Assembly (NCBI GenBank): GCA_964569295.1
Contig: CAZMVU010000036.1
Coordinates: 1 to 30,693 of the forward strand
Direction of reading: 5' to 3'
DNA: 30,693 bases
Source of the DNA: CAZMVU01 sp964569295
GTDB taxonomy: Bacteria > Hydrogenedentota > Hydrogenedentia > Hydrogenedentales > JAGMZX01
Below the pieces are notes generated by a model that was not told the DNA's origin, did no database searches, and worked only from the letters and a program-made list of their open reading frames with translations. A program made the position numbers and the translations under genes. The first letter of the stretch is position 1, and each line of letters opens with the position of its first letter. Shown one piece after another: positions 1-8,657 of this stretch.

Positions 1-14
1 AAAACCCGGGGAAT

Positions 15-29
15 CCAGACATGGTCCGG
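15..29 (-). terminator. weak hairpin downstream of zapA
   Basis: A 6-bp stem (CCGGAC / GTCTGG on the minus strand, one G-U pair) with a 3-nt loop lies 6 nt past the zapA stop. TTTT follows about 11 nt later at the window edge. The stem is short and the T-run is detached, so this is only a possible transcription end for the small operon. The operon may equally continue outside the window. Confidence 0.25.
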
Positions 30-34
30 CCTTC

Positions 35-352
35 CTAGACGTCCGGATCGGGCGGCGGCGCTTCAAGCGAGGCCGCTAAGCGTTGTACACGTTCGCGCAG
101 GGCGTCCATGGCCTTGAGCATGTCCTTCGTGTCCCTGGCCAACTCCGCACGCGCCTGCCGTGCATCGACCGCGCATTCGTAGGCAAGGGTAAGCATGAAG
201 GCCGGCGTGTCGATGCGGTCGCTGGCCTGTTCGATTTCCGCAAGCCGGCCGGAAAGTTCCTCAGCCAGGGCGCGCGTGGCCGCCTCGTCCTGATACACGG
301 GCACCCGCAGGTCCACCTTCCCGATGCGCACCGTTATCGACGCTTCACTCAT
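35..352 (-). CDS. zapA: cell division protein ZapA
   Basis: A 105-residue protein with the ZapA pattern. An N-terminal beta segment (ITVRIGKVDLRVPV) leads into a helix with the ZapA-like EELSGRLAEI stretch, then a long charged coiled coil rich in Ala, Arg and Glu. The length matches the family. ZapA binds FtsZ in the cytoplasm and bundles protofilaments at the Z-ring. The ATG overlaps the TGA of the preceding coiled-coil gene as ATGA, so the two are translationally coupled. The Pro/Asp-rich C-terminus is low complexity. No FtsZ gene is in the window, so the role rests on family resemblance. Confidence 0.8.
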   Translation of the reverse strand: MSEASITVRIGKVDLRVPVYQDEAATRALAEELSGRLAEIEQASDRIDTPAFMLTLAYECAVDARQARAELARDTKDMLKAMDALRERVQRLAASLEAPPPDPDV

Positions 353-645
353 GACAGAAAATCCGCGCCCAGGGCCTTCGTTTGCTCGAGGAGACGACCG
401 AGTCCCTGGCGCACGCGTGCTTCGCGTTCGTGCAGTGCTTTGTTCTCACGACGCAACTCGCCGGCCTGTTCGGCGGCATCTTTTTGGATGGCGAGCTCGC
501 GGCCCTGGCTCCAGAAACGCTGCATGAGCGCTTCATAACGCGCGCGTTGTCCGGCCAGACCGCTATTCAAAGCCTTGACCCCCGCCTCGAGATCATCAAG
601 CGCGGCATCTATTTGCTCGAACTGCCGCTTGAGGATGGGATTCAT
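349..645 (-). CDS. small coiled-coil protein, ZapB-like position
   Basis: A 98-residue protein predicted to be almost wholly alpha-helical and coiled coil (heptad-rich, many Glu/Arg/Gln/Ala, no Cys, no membrane segment). I chose the ATG at 645 because AAGG sits 6 nt upstream; a TTG two codons earlier is the alternative. It overlaps zapA by 4 nt (ATGA). In several bacteria a short ZapB-like coiled-coil gene precedes zapA, so a divisome accessory role is reasonable. The sequence alone does not prove homology to ZapB; coiled coils of this size are easily confused. Confidence 0.6.
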   Translation of the reverse strand: MNPILKRQFEQIDAALDDLEAGVKALNSGLAGQRARYEALMQRFWSQGRELAIQKDAAEQAGELRRENKALHEREARVRQGLGRLLEQTKALGADFLS

Positions 646-807
646 CGCCAACCTTTTCCTGAAAACATGGCAGCCTCAATCCTTGGACGTTCTTCTTGGC
701 CGGCAGCAAACCCGGGCGCCAGCGCGTCCGCATGTCTTTTCATTCTCACCACCGCTTCCGAGAAAAGGCCCACCCAGGAGACACCGCGTTCGCAGGCTGC
801 CCGAAAC

Positions 808-3204
808 CTATCGTAGCTCGGCGCTGAACTGATTCTCCAGGGACCGCAGGATTTTGTCCCAGGCTTTTTGCGTGTCCTTGTCGGTCAGCGTGCGCTCCGG
901 CGATTGAAAGACAAACTCGAGGGCCACGCTCTTCTTGCCGGGGGGAATCTGCTTGCCAGTGTATACATCGAAGATTGACACCGAATGAAGCAGCTTCCCA
1001 CCGGCTTTCTGCGCTGCGGCGCACAGGTCTCCGGCAGGGACCTCCTCATCCACAAGCACCGCCATGTCCCGCAACGATGCGGGAAACGCAGGAACGGGCG
1101 TGAACGTGGCCGGCGCCACGGTACGGTGCAGCAAGACATCCACGGTCAACTCGAGCAAAAACACATCGTGCTCGATGTCAAAGGCATCCGCCACCGGCTC
1201 CGCCACCTTGCCGAACTGGCCCAGGCACTCGCCGCCGATAACGACCTCCGCCGCCTGGCCAGGTTGGAAAGTCTCTGCATCGAGCGCACGAATGGCCAAA
1301 TCGGCGCCCGCATAGTCCGCCAGCGACTCGACAATTCCCTTCAGGTCGAACAAGTCCACGCGGCGGCTTTCCGTGCTCCAGTGATTCGCGCCGGCGATCC
1401 CGCACATTGCGACGCCAAGGTGGCAGAGCTGGCGCGGGAGTTGCCGGCCGGCAACAGGCACATACACTGGCCCGAGCTCGAAGGTGGAAATGGCGCGCAC
1501 ACCGCGGTTTAGATTGTGCGCCACATTCGACAACAAGCCGGGGATGAGCGTGGTGCGCATGGCCGCATGCCGCTCGGACAACGGATTCTGGAGCGCGACC
1601 ATATCGGCATGGTGCGCGGGCAACTTCGCCTTGTTCACTTCCTCCGAGCACGAGAATGTCCAGTGATACACCTCGGTGAGACCAAGCGCCACGAGAAACC
1701 GGCGGAGTTCGCGCAGTTTTTTGTCTTCGGGCGCGAAGCGCTTCTCCACCGGGCGCACCCGGGGCAGCGTAGCCGGGATATTGTTATAGCCGTAGAGCCG
1801 GGCCACCTCTTCGATGAGGTCGGCTTCCTGTGTGACGTCGTGCCGCCAAGTGGGCACCTGCCAAGTGACACCTTCGTTGTCTTCCTTTATCGGCTCGAAC
1901 CCCAGCCGGGCCAGGTACGCCCGTTGATCGGCCGCCGCCACATCCACGCCCAGCACGGCATTGTTCCGTTCATAGCGCAACCGCACTTCCCGCTGAATGA
2001 TCCGGTCCGGATACGCATCGATCACGCCGGGGGCCACCGTGCCGTCCGCAAGTTCATGCATGAGCTGTGCGGCGCGGTCGATGGCGTAGCGCGCCATTTC
2101 CGGGTCGGCCCCGCGCTGGAAGCGTTGGGAGGACTCGGTGACCAGATTGCATGCCCGGGCCGTACGGCGAATGCTGATGGGGTCGAAGTAGGCGCTTTCA
2201 AGAAAAATGTCGGTCGTGCGCTCCCCCACTTCGCTGTGTTCGCCGCCCATGATGCCCGCCAGCGCCTGCGGCTTCGCGGCGTCGGCAATGACCAGCATCT
2301 CCGGCTCGAGCGTGTGCTGCTGGCCGTCCAGCGTGGTCATGGGCTCGCCCGGCTTTGCCCGGCGCACCACAATGCGCTTCTCGGCAAGCAGGTTGTAGTC
2401 GAAGGCGTGCAACGGGTGGCCGGTCTCGAGCAGCACATAGTTGGTGATGTCGACCACGTTGTTAATGGGGCGCATGCCAGCCGCGACAAGGCGGTTGCAC
2501 AGCCATTGGGGCGAGGGGCCGATCCGCACGCCCGTGACAATGCGTCCACAATAACGCGGGCAAAGGTCCGCAGCGTCGTTCGTGACCGACGACAGCTCCG
2601 CGGCAGGCGGACCGCTCTCCGTCACCTGCACCTGGGGCAGCGTCAGCTCCTGCGCCAACAGGGCGGCCAGTTCCCGGGCGACACCAATCATGCTGGCCCA
2701 GTCGCCCCGGTTGGGAATAACCTCGATGTCGAAGACGACATCATCGAGGCCCAGGTATGGTTTCGCGTCGGCGCCCACGGGGATATCCGGGTTCAAGAGG
2801 AGCAGACCCGCATGGTCGTCGCCGAGGCCGAGTTCATCGGGCGCGCACATCATGCCGTGGCTCTCGACTCCGCGCATTTTTCGCTTGGTGATCGTGAAGC
2901 CGCCCACGAGTGTGCCGCCCACCACGGCCGTGGGCACTTTGTCCCCCGGCTGCATGTTCGTGGCGCCGCATACGATTTGCAGTGGCTCGCCCTGGCCGAC
3001 ATCCGTCTTGCACACAACCAGCTTGTCGGCGTTCGGATGCGGATCGATGGACGCGATCTGCCCAACGACGACCTTGCTAATGTCGGCGCCCGGGCGTTCG
3101 ACCGCCTCGATTTCGAGGCCGAGCATGGTCAGTTTTTTAGCGAGATCCTCGGGGGTGAGATCGGTCTTCACGTAATCTTTGAGCCAATTGAGAGATACAC
3201 GCAT
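808..3204 (-). CDS. pheT: phenylalanine--tRNA ligase beta subunit
   Basis: A 798-residue PheT, the usual bacterial length. It charges tRNA-Phe with phenylalanine as part of the cytoplasmic (PheS-PheT)2 heterotetramer. The domains appear in order. The N-terminal MRVSLNWLKDYV opening is followed by an EMAP/OB tRNA-binding fold near residues 40-150 (PHPNADKLVVCK). Next come the B3/B4 editing region, the B5 domain, a catalytic-like core, and a C-terminal ferredoxin-fold anticodon-binding domain (PAFPASLRDMAVLVD onward). The reading frame is open 21 codons further upstream, but the ATG at 3204 gives the canonical N-terminus. That ATG lies one base after the pheS stop, so the two subunits are made from one message. 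Confidence 0.97.
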   Translation of the reverse strand: MRVSLNWLKDYVKTDLTPEDLAKKLTMLGLEIEAVERPGADISKVVVGQIASIDPHPNADKLVVCKTDVGQGEPLQIVCGATNMQPGDKVPTAVVGGTLVGGFTITKRKMRGVESHGMMCAPDELGLGDDHAGLLLLNPDIPVGADAKPYLGLDDVVFDIEVIPNRGDWASMIGVARELAALLAQELTLPQVQVTESGPPAAELSSVTNDAADLCPRYCGRIVTGVRIGPSPQWLCNRLVAAGMRPINNVVDITNYVLLETGHPLHAFDYNLLAEKRIVVRRAKPGEPMTTLDGQQHTLEPEMLVIADAAKPQALAGIMGGEHSEVGERTTDIFLESAYFDPISIRRTARACNLVTESSQRFQRGADPEMARYAIDRAAQLMHELADGTVAPGVIDAYPDRIIQREVRLRYERNNAVLGVDVAAADQRAYLARLGFEPIKEDNEGVTWQVPTWRHDVTQEADLIEEVARLYGYNNIPATLPRVRPVEKRFAPEDKKLRELRRFLVALGLTEVYHWTFSCSEEVNKAKLPAHHADMVALQNPLSERHAAMRTTLIPGLLSNVAHNLNRGVRAISTFELGPVYVPVAGRQLPRQLCHLGVAMCGIAGANHWSTESRRVDLFDLKGIVESLADYAGADLAIRALDAETFQPGQAAEVVIGGECLGQFGKVAEPVADAFDIEHDVFLLELTVDVLLHRTVAPATFTPVPAFPASLRDMAVLVDEEVPAGDLCAAAQKAGGKLLHSVSIFDVYTGKQIPPGKKSVALEFVFQSPERTLTDKDTQKAWDKILRSLENQFSAELR

Positions 3205-3205
3205 G

Positions 3206-4222
3206 TTAAAACTGCTCCAGAAACCGCAGGTCGTTGTCGTAGAGATGGCTGATGCTGTCGATGGCATGGCGCAACAGGGCTATGCGGTCCACGCCCATGC
3301 CGAAGGCAAAACCGGTGTAGCGCTCCGCGTCGTAGTTGGCGTAGCGGTAAACGTTCGGGTGCACCATGCCGCACCCCAAAATCTCGAGCCACCCGGTATA
3401 CTTGCACAGGCGGCAACCACTGCCCTTACACAGCGAGCATGAAATATCCATTTCCGCCGACGGCTCGGTAAACGGGAAGAAGTGCGGGCGGAACCGCACC
3501 TTGAATTCCTCGCCAAAGAACCGCTTCACGAAAAGCATGAGCGTCCCCTTCAAATCCGCCATAGTGACGCCCTCGTCCACGAGCAGCCCTTCGATCTGGA
3601 AGAACATCGGGCTGTGGCTGGCGTCGTTGTCGACCCGGTACACACGCCCCGGCGCCACCACCGCAACCGGCGGTTCGGTCTGTTCCATGACACGCATCTG
3701 CACCGGCGAAGTGTGCGTGCGCAAAACAACCCCCGGCTTCACGAAGAAGGTATCGTGCAGATCGCGCGCGGGATGGTCGGCCGGGGTGTTGAGGCTGTCG
3801 AAATTGTAATACTCGGTTTCGACATCCGGACCCGTAGCAACCTGGTAACCAAGTTCCGCGAAGGTATGGACGATCTCATCGGCCACTTGGTTGATCGGGT
3901 GCATGTGCCCCTTGCGTGGGCGGCGCCCCGGCAGCGACAGGTCGACCGCTTCCGACTTCGCGCGGGTGGTCGCGGCGGCAGACGCGAGGGCGGCCTTCTT
4001 CTCATCGAGCGCCTGCGCAATGGCCTGTTTCACCTCGTTGGCCATCTGACCGAGAGCGGGGCGCTCTTCCGGCAGGGCCTGGCCAAGGCCACGCAGGATT
4101 TCCGTGACTTTGCCCTTGCGCCCGAGATAGCGTACACGCGCGTCTTCGAGCGCCTTGAGATCCTGGGCGCCGCCGATAGCTTCCATAGCGGCATCGCGTA
4201 CCGCTTCCAATTGCGCTTTCAT
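3206..4222 (-). CDS. pheS: phenylalanine--tRNA ligase alpha subunit
   Basis: A 338-residue PheS, full length. The N-terminal ~90 residues form the coiled-coil tRNA arm. The class II catalytic core then shows the expected blocks: GPDVETEYYNFDSLN, the motif-2 region GRVYRVDNDASHSPMFFQ, FRPHFFPFTEPSAEMD, and motif 3 GFAFGMGVDRIALL. A Cys-rich insert (CSLCKGSGCRLCKYTGW) of the CxxC type found in many bacterial PheS proteins precedes GWLEILG. The ATG follows GGGGAGA, a good ribosome-binding site. It is the first gene of the pheST pair, and the pair is probably co-transcribed towards the ZapB-like and zapA genes 162 bases downstream of pheT. Confidence 0.97.
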   Translation of the reverse strand: MKAQLEAVRDAAMEAIGGAQDLKALEDARVRYLGRKGKVTEILRGLGQALPEERPALGQMANEVKQAIAQALDEKKAALASAAATTRAKSEAVDLSLPGRRPRKGHMHPINQVADEIVHTFAELGYQVATGPDVETEYYNFDSLNTPADHPARDLHDTFFVKPGVVLRTHTSPVQMRVMEQTEPPVAVVAPGRVYRVDNDASHSPMFFQIEGLLVDEGVTMADLKGTLMLFVKRFFGEEFKVRFRPHFFPFTEPSAEMDISCSLCKGSGCRLCKYTGWLEILGCGMVHPNVYRYANYDAERYTGFAFGMGVDRIALLRHAIDSISHLYDNDLRFLEQF

Positions 4223-4255
4223 TCTTCTCCCCTGCTAAGAAACATAAGTCCGGCC

Positions 4256-4268
4256 CCCGCCAAGCGGG
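4256..4268 (-). other. small hairpin in the pheS leader
   Basis: A perfect 5-bp inverted repeat (CCCGC / GCGGG, 3-nt loop) lies 34 nt upstream of the pheS start. The rest of the 166-nt yggS-pheS gap shows no clear -35/-10 pair for pheST and no T-box-like core. The hairpin may be incidental in GC-rich DNA. Confidence 0.2.
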
Positions 4269-4335
4269 ATGCCGCCAAACCCTATCCGTCCGCCACTGGT
4301 GCGATTCTCCGGCTGTCCTATGCTGCCGCACCGTT

Positions 4336-4355
4336 CTGGCTGCAAGCGCAGCCAG
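4336..4355 (-). terminator. possible terminator after yggS
   Basis: A perfect 8-bp stem (CTGGCTGC / GCAGCCAG) with a 4-nt loop lies 33 nt past the yggS stop and before pheS. No run of T follows in the minus direction. It would be a weak intrinsic terminator, or an RNA-end stabilising hairpin, separating yggS from pheST. Confidence 0.4.
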
Positions 4356-4388
4356 CGCTTCGCGAGCTCTTGTGTTCCCGTGCGCCTG

Positions 4389-5063
4389 CTATTGGAACAA
4401 CGCCGATCCGATGCGCACTTGCGTGGCGCCTTCTTCCACAGCCACCTCGAAATCCTGCGACATGCCCATCGAGATTTCCGGCAGGCCATGCGCCTCACAC
4501 AGGTCTCGCAGGCTGGCAAACACCTTGCGCAAGACCAGTTCCCCGGCGCCAAAAGGCGCCATCGTCATGAGCCCCTGCACGTCGAGCCGTTCACACGCGC
4601 GCATGGCCGCAATAGTCTCGGGCAACGCCGACGGCGTGAAACCATGCTTCTGCTCCTCCCCCGACACATTCACCTCGATCAGCACGGCTTTCCGGGTATC
4701 CAGCTCCGCGCATCGCTTGTCCAGGGCTTCTGCCACAGCTACACGGTCTACGGCGTCCACATAATCGAACAAGGTAACCACGTCCCGCGCTTTGCGCCGT
4801 TGCACCGGCCCAAGCATATGCCACGTCAGCCCGCGCGCGCGCAAGGCTTCGATCTTCGGTTGCGCTGGTTGCAGGCGATTCTCGCCGAACTCGGTCACGC
4901 CCAGGTTCGCGAGGACGCTGATCTCCTCAACCCCCACGGTCTTCGTGACCGCCACAAGCCGGATACTCCCCGGGTCACGGCCCGCGCGTTCCGCCGCACG
5001 CCGCACACGCGCGCAAACCTCCGCATGGTTGCGGCTCAGGCGTTCTTCCAACGGGTCGTTCAC
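4389..5063 (-). CDS. yggS: YggS-family PLP homeostasis protein
   Basis: A 224-residue member of the YggS/PROSC family, cytoplasmic PLP-binding proteins that buffer pyridoxal phosphate and affect amino-acid pools without known enzyme activity. The PLP lysine is in LVAVTKT. Other family blocks are FGENRLQPAQPKI, WHMLGPVQRRKA (usually WHFIGxLQxNK), VLIEVNVSGEEQKHG, GLMTMAP, and the C-terminal SMGMSQDFEVAVEEGATQVRIG. I placed the start at GTG 5063 because AAGGA lies 8 nt upstream. An in-frame ATG at 5093 (10 residues longer) has no visible ribosome-binding site but is possible. The 220 bases between this start and the TPR gene stop hold no ORF or promoter I can defend. Confidence 0.92.
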   Translation of the reverse strand: MNDPLEERLSRNHAEVCARVRRAAERAGRDPGSIRLVAVTKTVGVEEISVLANLGVTEFGENRLQPAQPKIEALRARGLTWHMLGPVQRRKARDVVTLFDYVDAVDRVAVAEALDKRCAELDTRKAVLIEVNVSGEEQKHGFTPSALPETIAAMRACERLDVQGLMTMAPFGAGELVLRKVFASLRDLCEAHGLPEISMGMSQDFEVAVEEGATQVRIGSALFQ

Positions 5064-5283
5064 CGGCTCGATCCTTGTCTGTTCGGGGTGCATAGCTTTG
5101 TCTATCGCGAAAACTACAGCGGCGAAGATGCAGAACAAACTCGACCTGATTGTGAAATCGCCCGGCTTTGTTCCGTAACGCCGCAACGAAAGGGCCAATC
5201 GCTGCTCCGAAATTCACGAGGACAGTTCCTCTATTTGCTTCTTCGTGTCTTCCCTGGCAGCAGCATCGGCGCTGCATCCGCTG

Positions 5284-6828
5284 TTACTCGGCCCTGGCGC
5301 GGGCGCGCGCCTGCGCACGGGCACGCTGCAAGTCGCGTTTCTGCTCGACGGCCATCTGCTCACTGAGTGTGAGCGGCATGTCCGCCTTCTGTTTGTATTC
5401 GATAATCATATCCGACGCTTCATCGAAGACGTAACCACTCTCGAGGCGCGCGTATTCAAGGAGGGCTACACCCTCTGCATAGTTCCCGCGGGCTGCATTC
5501 ACCTTCGCGTCAATCATCGAGGTGTGCGCACGCGCAAACGCGTCACCGATCGCCTCGAACTTCTCCCGCGCCTGCTCATAGACCTCGAAGGCGCGCCGGC
5601 GCAACTCCGCCTTCTCTACCGGATCCTCGGTGCCGCTGGCGGTATCGGCCAAATTGTCGGCACGTTCTTCGAGCATGAGGGCCTCGTTGCGTTGTACAAA
5701 GCGCGGCGCCACCACATTCTCGGGGAAGCGCTGGGCATATTTCTGCCAGCCGCGCATAGCCTCTTCGTATTGGCCGTTCAACTCATAGCAAATAAAGAGC
5801 TGGCGCGGCACCCATCGCTCGTGCGGCAGGCTGACGGCGCGTTCGAGGTGCTTGACGGCCTGCTCGTAGTCCTCGATCTTTTCGCGATACACCGCGAAAC
5901 CAAGGTCGAAATGCAGCTTGTAATTGCGTGGATTGTTGCGGATGCCGTCCTCGAGGTATTCCACTGCGCGGTAGTAAAACTTGCCCTTCTCACCCACCAG
6001 TGCGTTTTCCTCGGGCAGCCACTCGCGTTGCTCGGGCGGGGTTTCCGGCAGCTTCGCGGTAACGTTATACGCCAAGTGCCACGCACCGACCAGATAGGCA
6101 TCGACAAAGTTTGGATCGAGCGTAACGGTGGTTTTCATGAGCGGGAGCATACGGTGCTCCATGCCCATATGCCAGAAACGGTCGACTTCCATCCAAACGA
6201 AATTCGCCGCTACCTTCCTGAACCCGAAGAAGAGGTTGAACAGACTCACCCCCGAACTCTGCGCATCGGCGATATCAACATCACGGGCAAACTCGAGGCG
6301 GCCAGCGCGCCGGTGCGCTAAAAACTGCGCCCGCTCTTCGGCCAGCAACGCGCTGTGCGCAAGTTCCCAAACCTTCTCCTCGTGCCCGCCCTCCTGAATC
6401 ATCTCAACAAGCCGGGCATTGGACAAGGAATCCGCATCGCTGTCGAACTCGGGGTTGGCCTTGGCAAGGACCGCTTTGAAAAGCGGATAGTCCTGCGGGC
6501 GGGCGGCATTGCGCACGGGCAAACGCGCCGATACCGCAGCCGCATAGCCAAGGGCCGAGGCAGGCGCGCCAAGAGGGCCGGGCGTGGTGCTCGCGAGCGC
6601 AAAACCGGAGAGACTCGAGGCCGCGCGATCAAAGGCGAGATCGGCCGCGTTGCTCTGCTCAGCCTCCGTCTGCTCATCGAGGAAGATATCCGCACTCACC
6701 CCGAGCAGCCAGCGGTAGAACTGCTCCGCCTCGCGGATATGCTGCAAGCTGCCGCCAAACCAGACACCAATGGCCACGAAGACGACCAACAAGCCGGCGA
6801 TCAGGAGATGTGCGCGCGCGTCCCGCAT
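5284..6828 (-). CDS. membrane-anchored TPR protein of ABC operon
   Basis: A 514-residue protein of unknown function with one N-terminal membrane anchor (residues ~7-26, LLIAGLLVVFVAIGVWFGG) and no obvious signal-peptidase site. The bulk is therefore probably periplasmic or extracytoplasmic. Tetratricopeptide-like helices span about residues 190-480 (for example DPNFVDAYLVGAWHLAYN, and NPRNYKLHFDLGFAVYREK with the following helices). The tail is an Ala/Arg-rich low-complexity helix. Its ATG is 3 bases after the permease stop and its GGAG lies in the permease's last codons, so it is part of the ABC operon. Similar TPR proteins beside ABC-2 exporters occur in PVC-group genomes as I recall them. 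Their role there is not established. Confidence 0.8.
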   Translation of the reverse strand: MRDARAHLLIAGLLVVFVAIGVWFGGSLQHIREAEQFYRWLLGVSADIFLDEQTEAEQSNAADLAFDRAASSLSGFALASTTPGPLGAPASALGYAAAVSARLPVRNAARPQDYPLFKAVLAKANPEFDSDADSLSNARLVEMIQEGGHEEKVWELAHSALLAEERAQFLAHRRAGRLEFARDVDIADAQSSGVSLFNLFFGFRKVAANFVWMEVDRFWHMGMEHRMLPLMKTTVTLDPNFVDAYLVGAWHLAYNVTAKLPETPPEQREWLPEENALVGEKGKFYYRAVEYLEDGIRNNPRNYKLHFDLGFAVYREKIEDYEQAVKHLERAVSLPHERWVPRQLFICYELNGQYEEAMRGWQKYAQRFPENVVAPRFVQRNEALMLEERADNLADTASGTEDPVEKAELRRRAFEVYEQAREKFEAIGDAFARAHTSMIDAKVNAARGNYAEGVALLEYARLESGYVFDEASDMIIEYKQKADMPLTLSEQMAVEQKRDLQRARAQARARARAE

Positions 6829-6831
6829 GGG

Positions 6832-7710
6832 CTAAAGCTCCTTACGCCGGAAAATCCAGTAGGCGAGTATGAACCCCGAAATCCCATAGGCCAGGCCATA
6901 GGCCGCCAGGCGCGGAAGCTGTACATCCGTCGGGGGGTCATTGGGCATGCGCTCGAGAATCTGCGTCTTGAGACTGAACATTTGCAGGTTCGGCAGCACA
7001 TTCTTCAACGCATAGGCGGTGGCACCGATAAACTTCTCGCCGCTGAAGTTCTGTACAAGGTCCTGCCAGTCGCCGGCCACCCAGCCCGATCGCAACTGCA
7101 CGCCGCCCAGGTATTGGACCAGGCTGCCCGTAATCCAGATGAACAGCCCGCCGATACTCGGCAAAATGGCGCTGGTGGCGGCGCAGGACAAGGCGAAGGT
7201 GAACGCCGACACAATGAGAAACTCGAAGTAGGTCAGGAAGATGGACCACAACAGCAGCGTGGGAAGGATGCCCTGGCGGATATAAAGCACCATGAAGAAC
7301 AGTCCGCCCATGAGTGCCAGATTGATGATAATGATGAACTGCACGCCGATGAACTTGCCCAGCAAATACTGCAACCGCCGCACCGGCTTCGAAAGGACGG
7401 TGTAGATGACGCGGTTCTCGAGTTCGGTGGGAACTGCCATGGCCGACATAAAGATGGTGATCAGCACGCCGAAAATGCTGATCGTGGTCACGCAGATGTC
7501 CTTCACCAGCTTCAGGTTAATGTCCGACTCGACATCGCCCACCGTGGCCGGATCGAGAAAGGCGCCCAGGAAGCTCGAACCGAAGATGACCAGCAGACTG
7601 AGAATGAGAAACCCCACCAGCAGCTTCTTGCGGATGCCCTCGCGGAAAGTGTACTGGGCAATCGTCAATGGTCCGCGAAAGGCTATCATGAGGGTGTTTG
7701 CGTTGCTCAT
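6832..7710 (-). CDS. ABC-2 type transporter permease
   Basis: A 292-residue integral membrane protein with about six hydrophobic segments (for example LLVGFLILSLLVIFGSSFLG near residues 28-47, plus paired helices in the middle and a final one near 270-285). It has the ABC-2 permease arrangement, with a large loop between the first two helices. It would form the membrane channel for the ATPase encoded just upstream, whose stop overlaps this ATG as ATGA. Substrate is unknown; ABC-2 permeases of this type export drugs, polysaccharides, lipids or proteins. The start at 7710 was preferred over upstream in-frame codons, which would add an Arg-rich, non-homologous extension. Confidence 0.88.
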   Translation of the reverse strand: MSNANTLMIAFRGPLTIAQYTFREGIRKKLLVGFLILSLLVIFGSSFLGAFLDPATVGDVESDINLKLVKDICVTTISIFGVLITIFMSAMAVPTELENRVIYTVLSKPVRRLQYLLGKFIGVQFIIIINLALMGGLFFMVLYIRQGILPTLLLWSIFLTYFEFLIVSAFTFALSCAATSAILPSIGGLFIWITGSLVQYLGGVQLRSGWVAGDWQDLVQNFSGEKFIGATAYALKNVLPNLQMFSLKTQILERMPNDPPTDVQLPRLAAYGLAYGISGFILAYWIFRRKEL

Positions 7711-8657
7711 GGGCTCACTTCCTTCGCGGTGGCTTCGGCGTCGCCGATGACGCGCACAAAAAGTTCTTCGAGGGTTTCGCGCCGCGGCGCCACCTGCACC
7801 AGGGTGAGGTTGGCGCTCTTGCAACGCTGTAACGCATCGTACACGTGGCTCGAGTCCGGCACGCGCAGCCGCACACGGCCGCCTGCCTGGTCGTCGATGG
7901 TCATGCCGGCCTCCTCCATCTGCGCGATGCGGGCCGGCTCTCCAGAAACCGTGATCGTCACCTCCCGTTCCGCCAGCAGCTCATCGAGCGTGCCAATCGT
8001 CTGCAGGTGGCCGCGGGAGAGAATGCCGACCCGGTTCGAGATCATCTCGACCTCGAGCAACTCATGGCTCGATATGAGCAGGGTTTTCCCTTCGTCGCGC
8101 AGGCCCGCGAGAATGTCGCGGATTTCCTTGCGCGCGATAGGGTCGAGGCCGGTGGTCGGCTCGTCGAGGATTAGAATCTGCGGGTCACTCACCAACGCCT
8201 GGGCGAGTCCAATGCGCTGGCGCATGCCTTTCGAGTAGCCCTTCAACATGCGCTTGCGCGCGTAGGTCATGCCTACCGTGTCGAGCACGGCGTCGATGCG
8301 CCGTTCGAGATCCTTGCCGCCCAGGCCATAGAGCTGCCCATAAAAGCGGATGATCTCCTCGCCACGCAGGAAATCCGGGTAATAAGCGCCTTCCGGCAGG
8401 TAGCCTATCTGCTGACGCACCCGGTGGGCGCCGATATCCTTCGAGCCCATGATTTCCATGCTGCCGGAGGTCGGAAAGATGAGCCCCAACAGCAGTTTGA
8501 TTGTGGTGGTCTTCCCCGAGCCGTTCGGGCCGAGGTAACCGAAAATCTCGCCACTATCAATGGCGAGCGTGAGATCTTCGAGGGCGGTCACATCTTGCCC
8601 GCGTAAGGCGCCCTCGTATATCTTGGTAAGCTTCTCGGTGGCAACAACAACAGACAC
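7707..8657 (-). CDS. ABC transporter ATP-binding protein
   Basis: A 316-residue ABC ATPase with all nucleotide-binding motifs: Walker A GPNGSGKT (~44-50), a Q-loop position near IGYLPEG (~84-90), signature YSKGMRQR (141-148; the usual LSGGQ is replaced by YSKGM, common in this exporter class), Walker B ILILDE (161-166), D-loop, and switch His in SSHE (H198). The C-terminal ~80 residues form the regulatory extension of ABC-2 exporters. I chose GTG 8657 because AAGGAAAGG stands upstream and VVVATEKLTKIYEG is the normal family N-terminus. An ATG at 8777 would add 40 unconserved residues without a ribosome-binding site. It heads the ATPase-permease-TPR operon. Confidence 0.93.
   Translation of the reverse strand: MSVVVATEKLTKIYEGALRGQDVTALEDLTLAIDSGEIFGYLGPNGSGKTTTIKLLLGLIFPTSGSMEIMGSKDIGAHRVRQQIGYLPEGAYYPDFLRGEEIIRFYGQLYGLGGKDLERRIDAVLDTVGMTYARKRMLKGYSKGMRQRIGLAQALVSDPQILILDEPTTGLDPIARKEIRDILAGLRDEGKTLLISSHELLEVEMISNRVGILSRGHLQTIGTLDELLAEREVTITVSGEPARIAQMEEAGMTIDDQAGGRVRLRVPDSSHVYDALQRCKSANLTLVQVAPRRETLEELFVRVIGDAEATAKEVSP

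Noticed and set aside
1..34. 6S RNA (ssrS) downstream of zapA
   Set aside because: 6S RNA follows zapA in some proteobacteria, but only 34 bases are in the window and they show just a short hairpin.
1516..3252. 578-codon open frame on the plus strand opposite pheT
   Set aside because: It is the antisense shadow of pheT in GC-rich DNA. It is His/Arg/Gly-rich with no family motif, while the minus strand has a complete, motif-bearing pheT.
4223..4388. T-box or attenuator controlling pheST
   Set aside because: There is no T-box core or Phe-rich leader peptide; only two short hairpins without T-runs are visible.
6355..8238. 627-codon plus-strand frame opposite the ABC operon
   Set aside because: It spans three well-supported minus-strand genes, has low-complexity charged composition and no ribosome-binding site. 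It is an antisense shadow.
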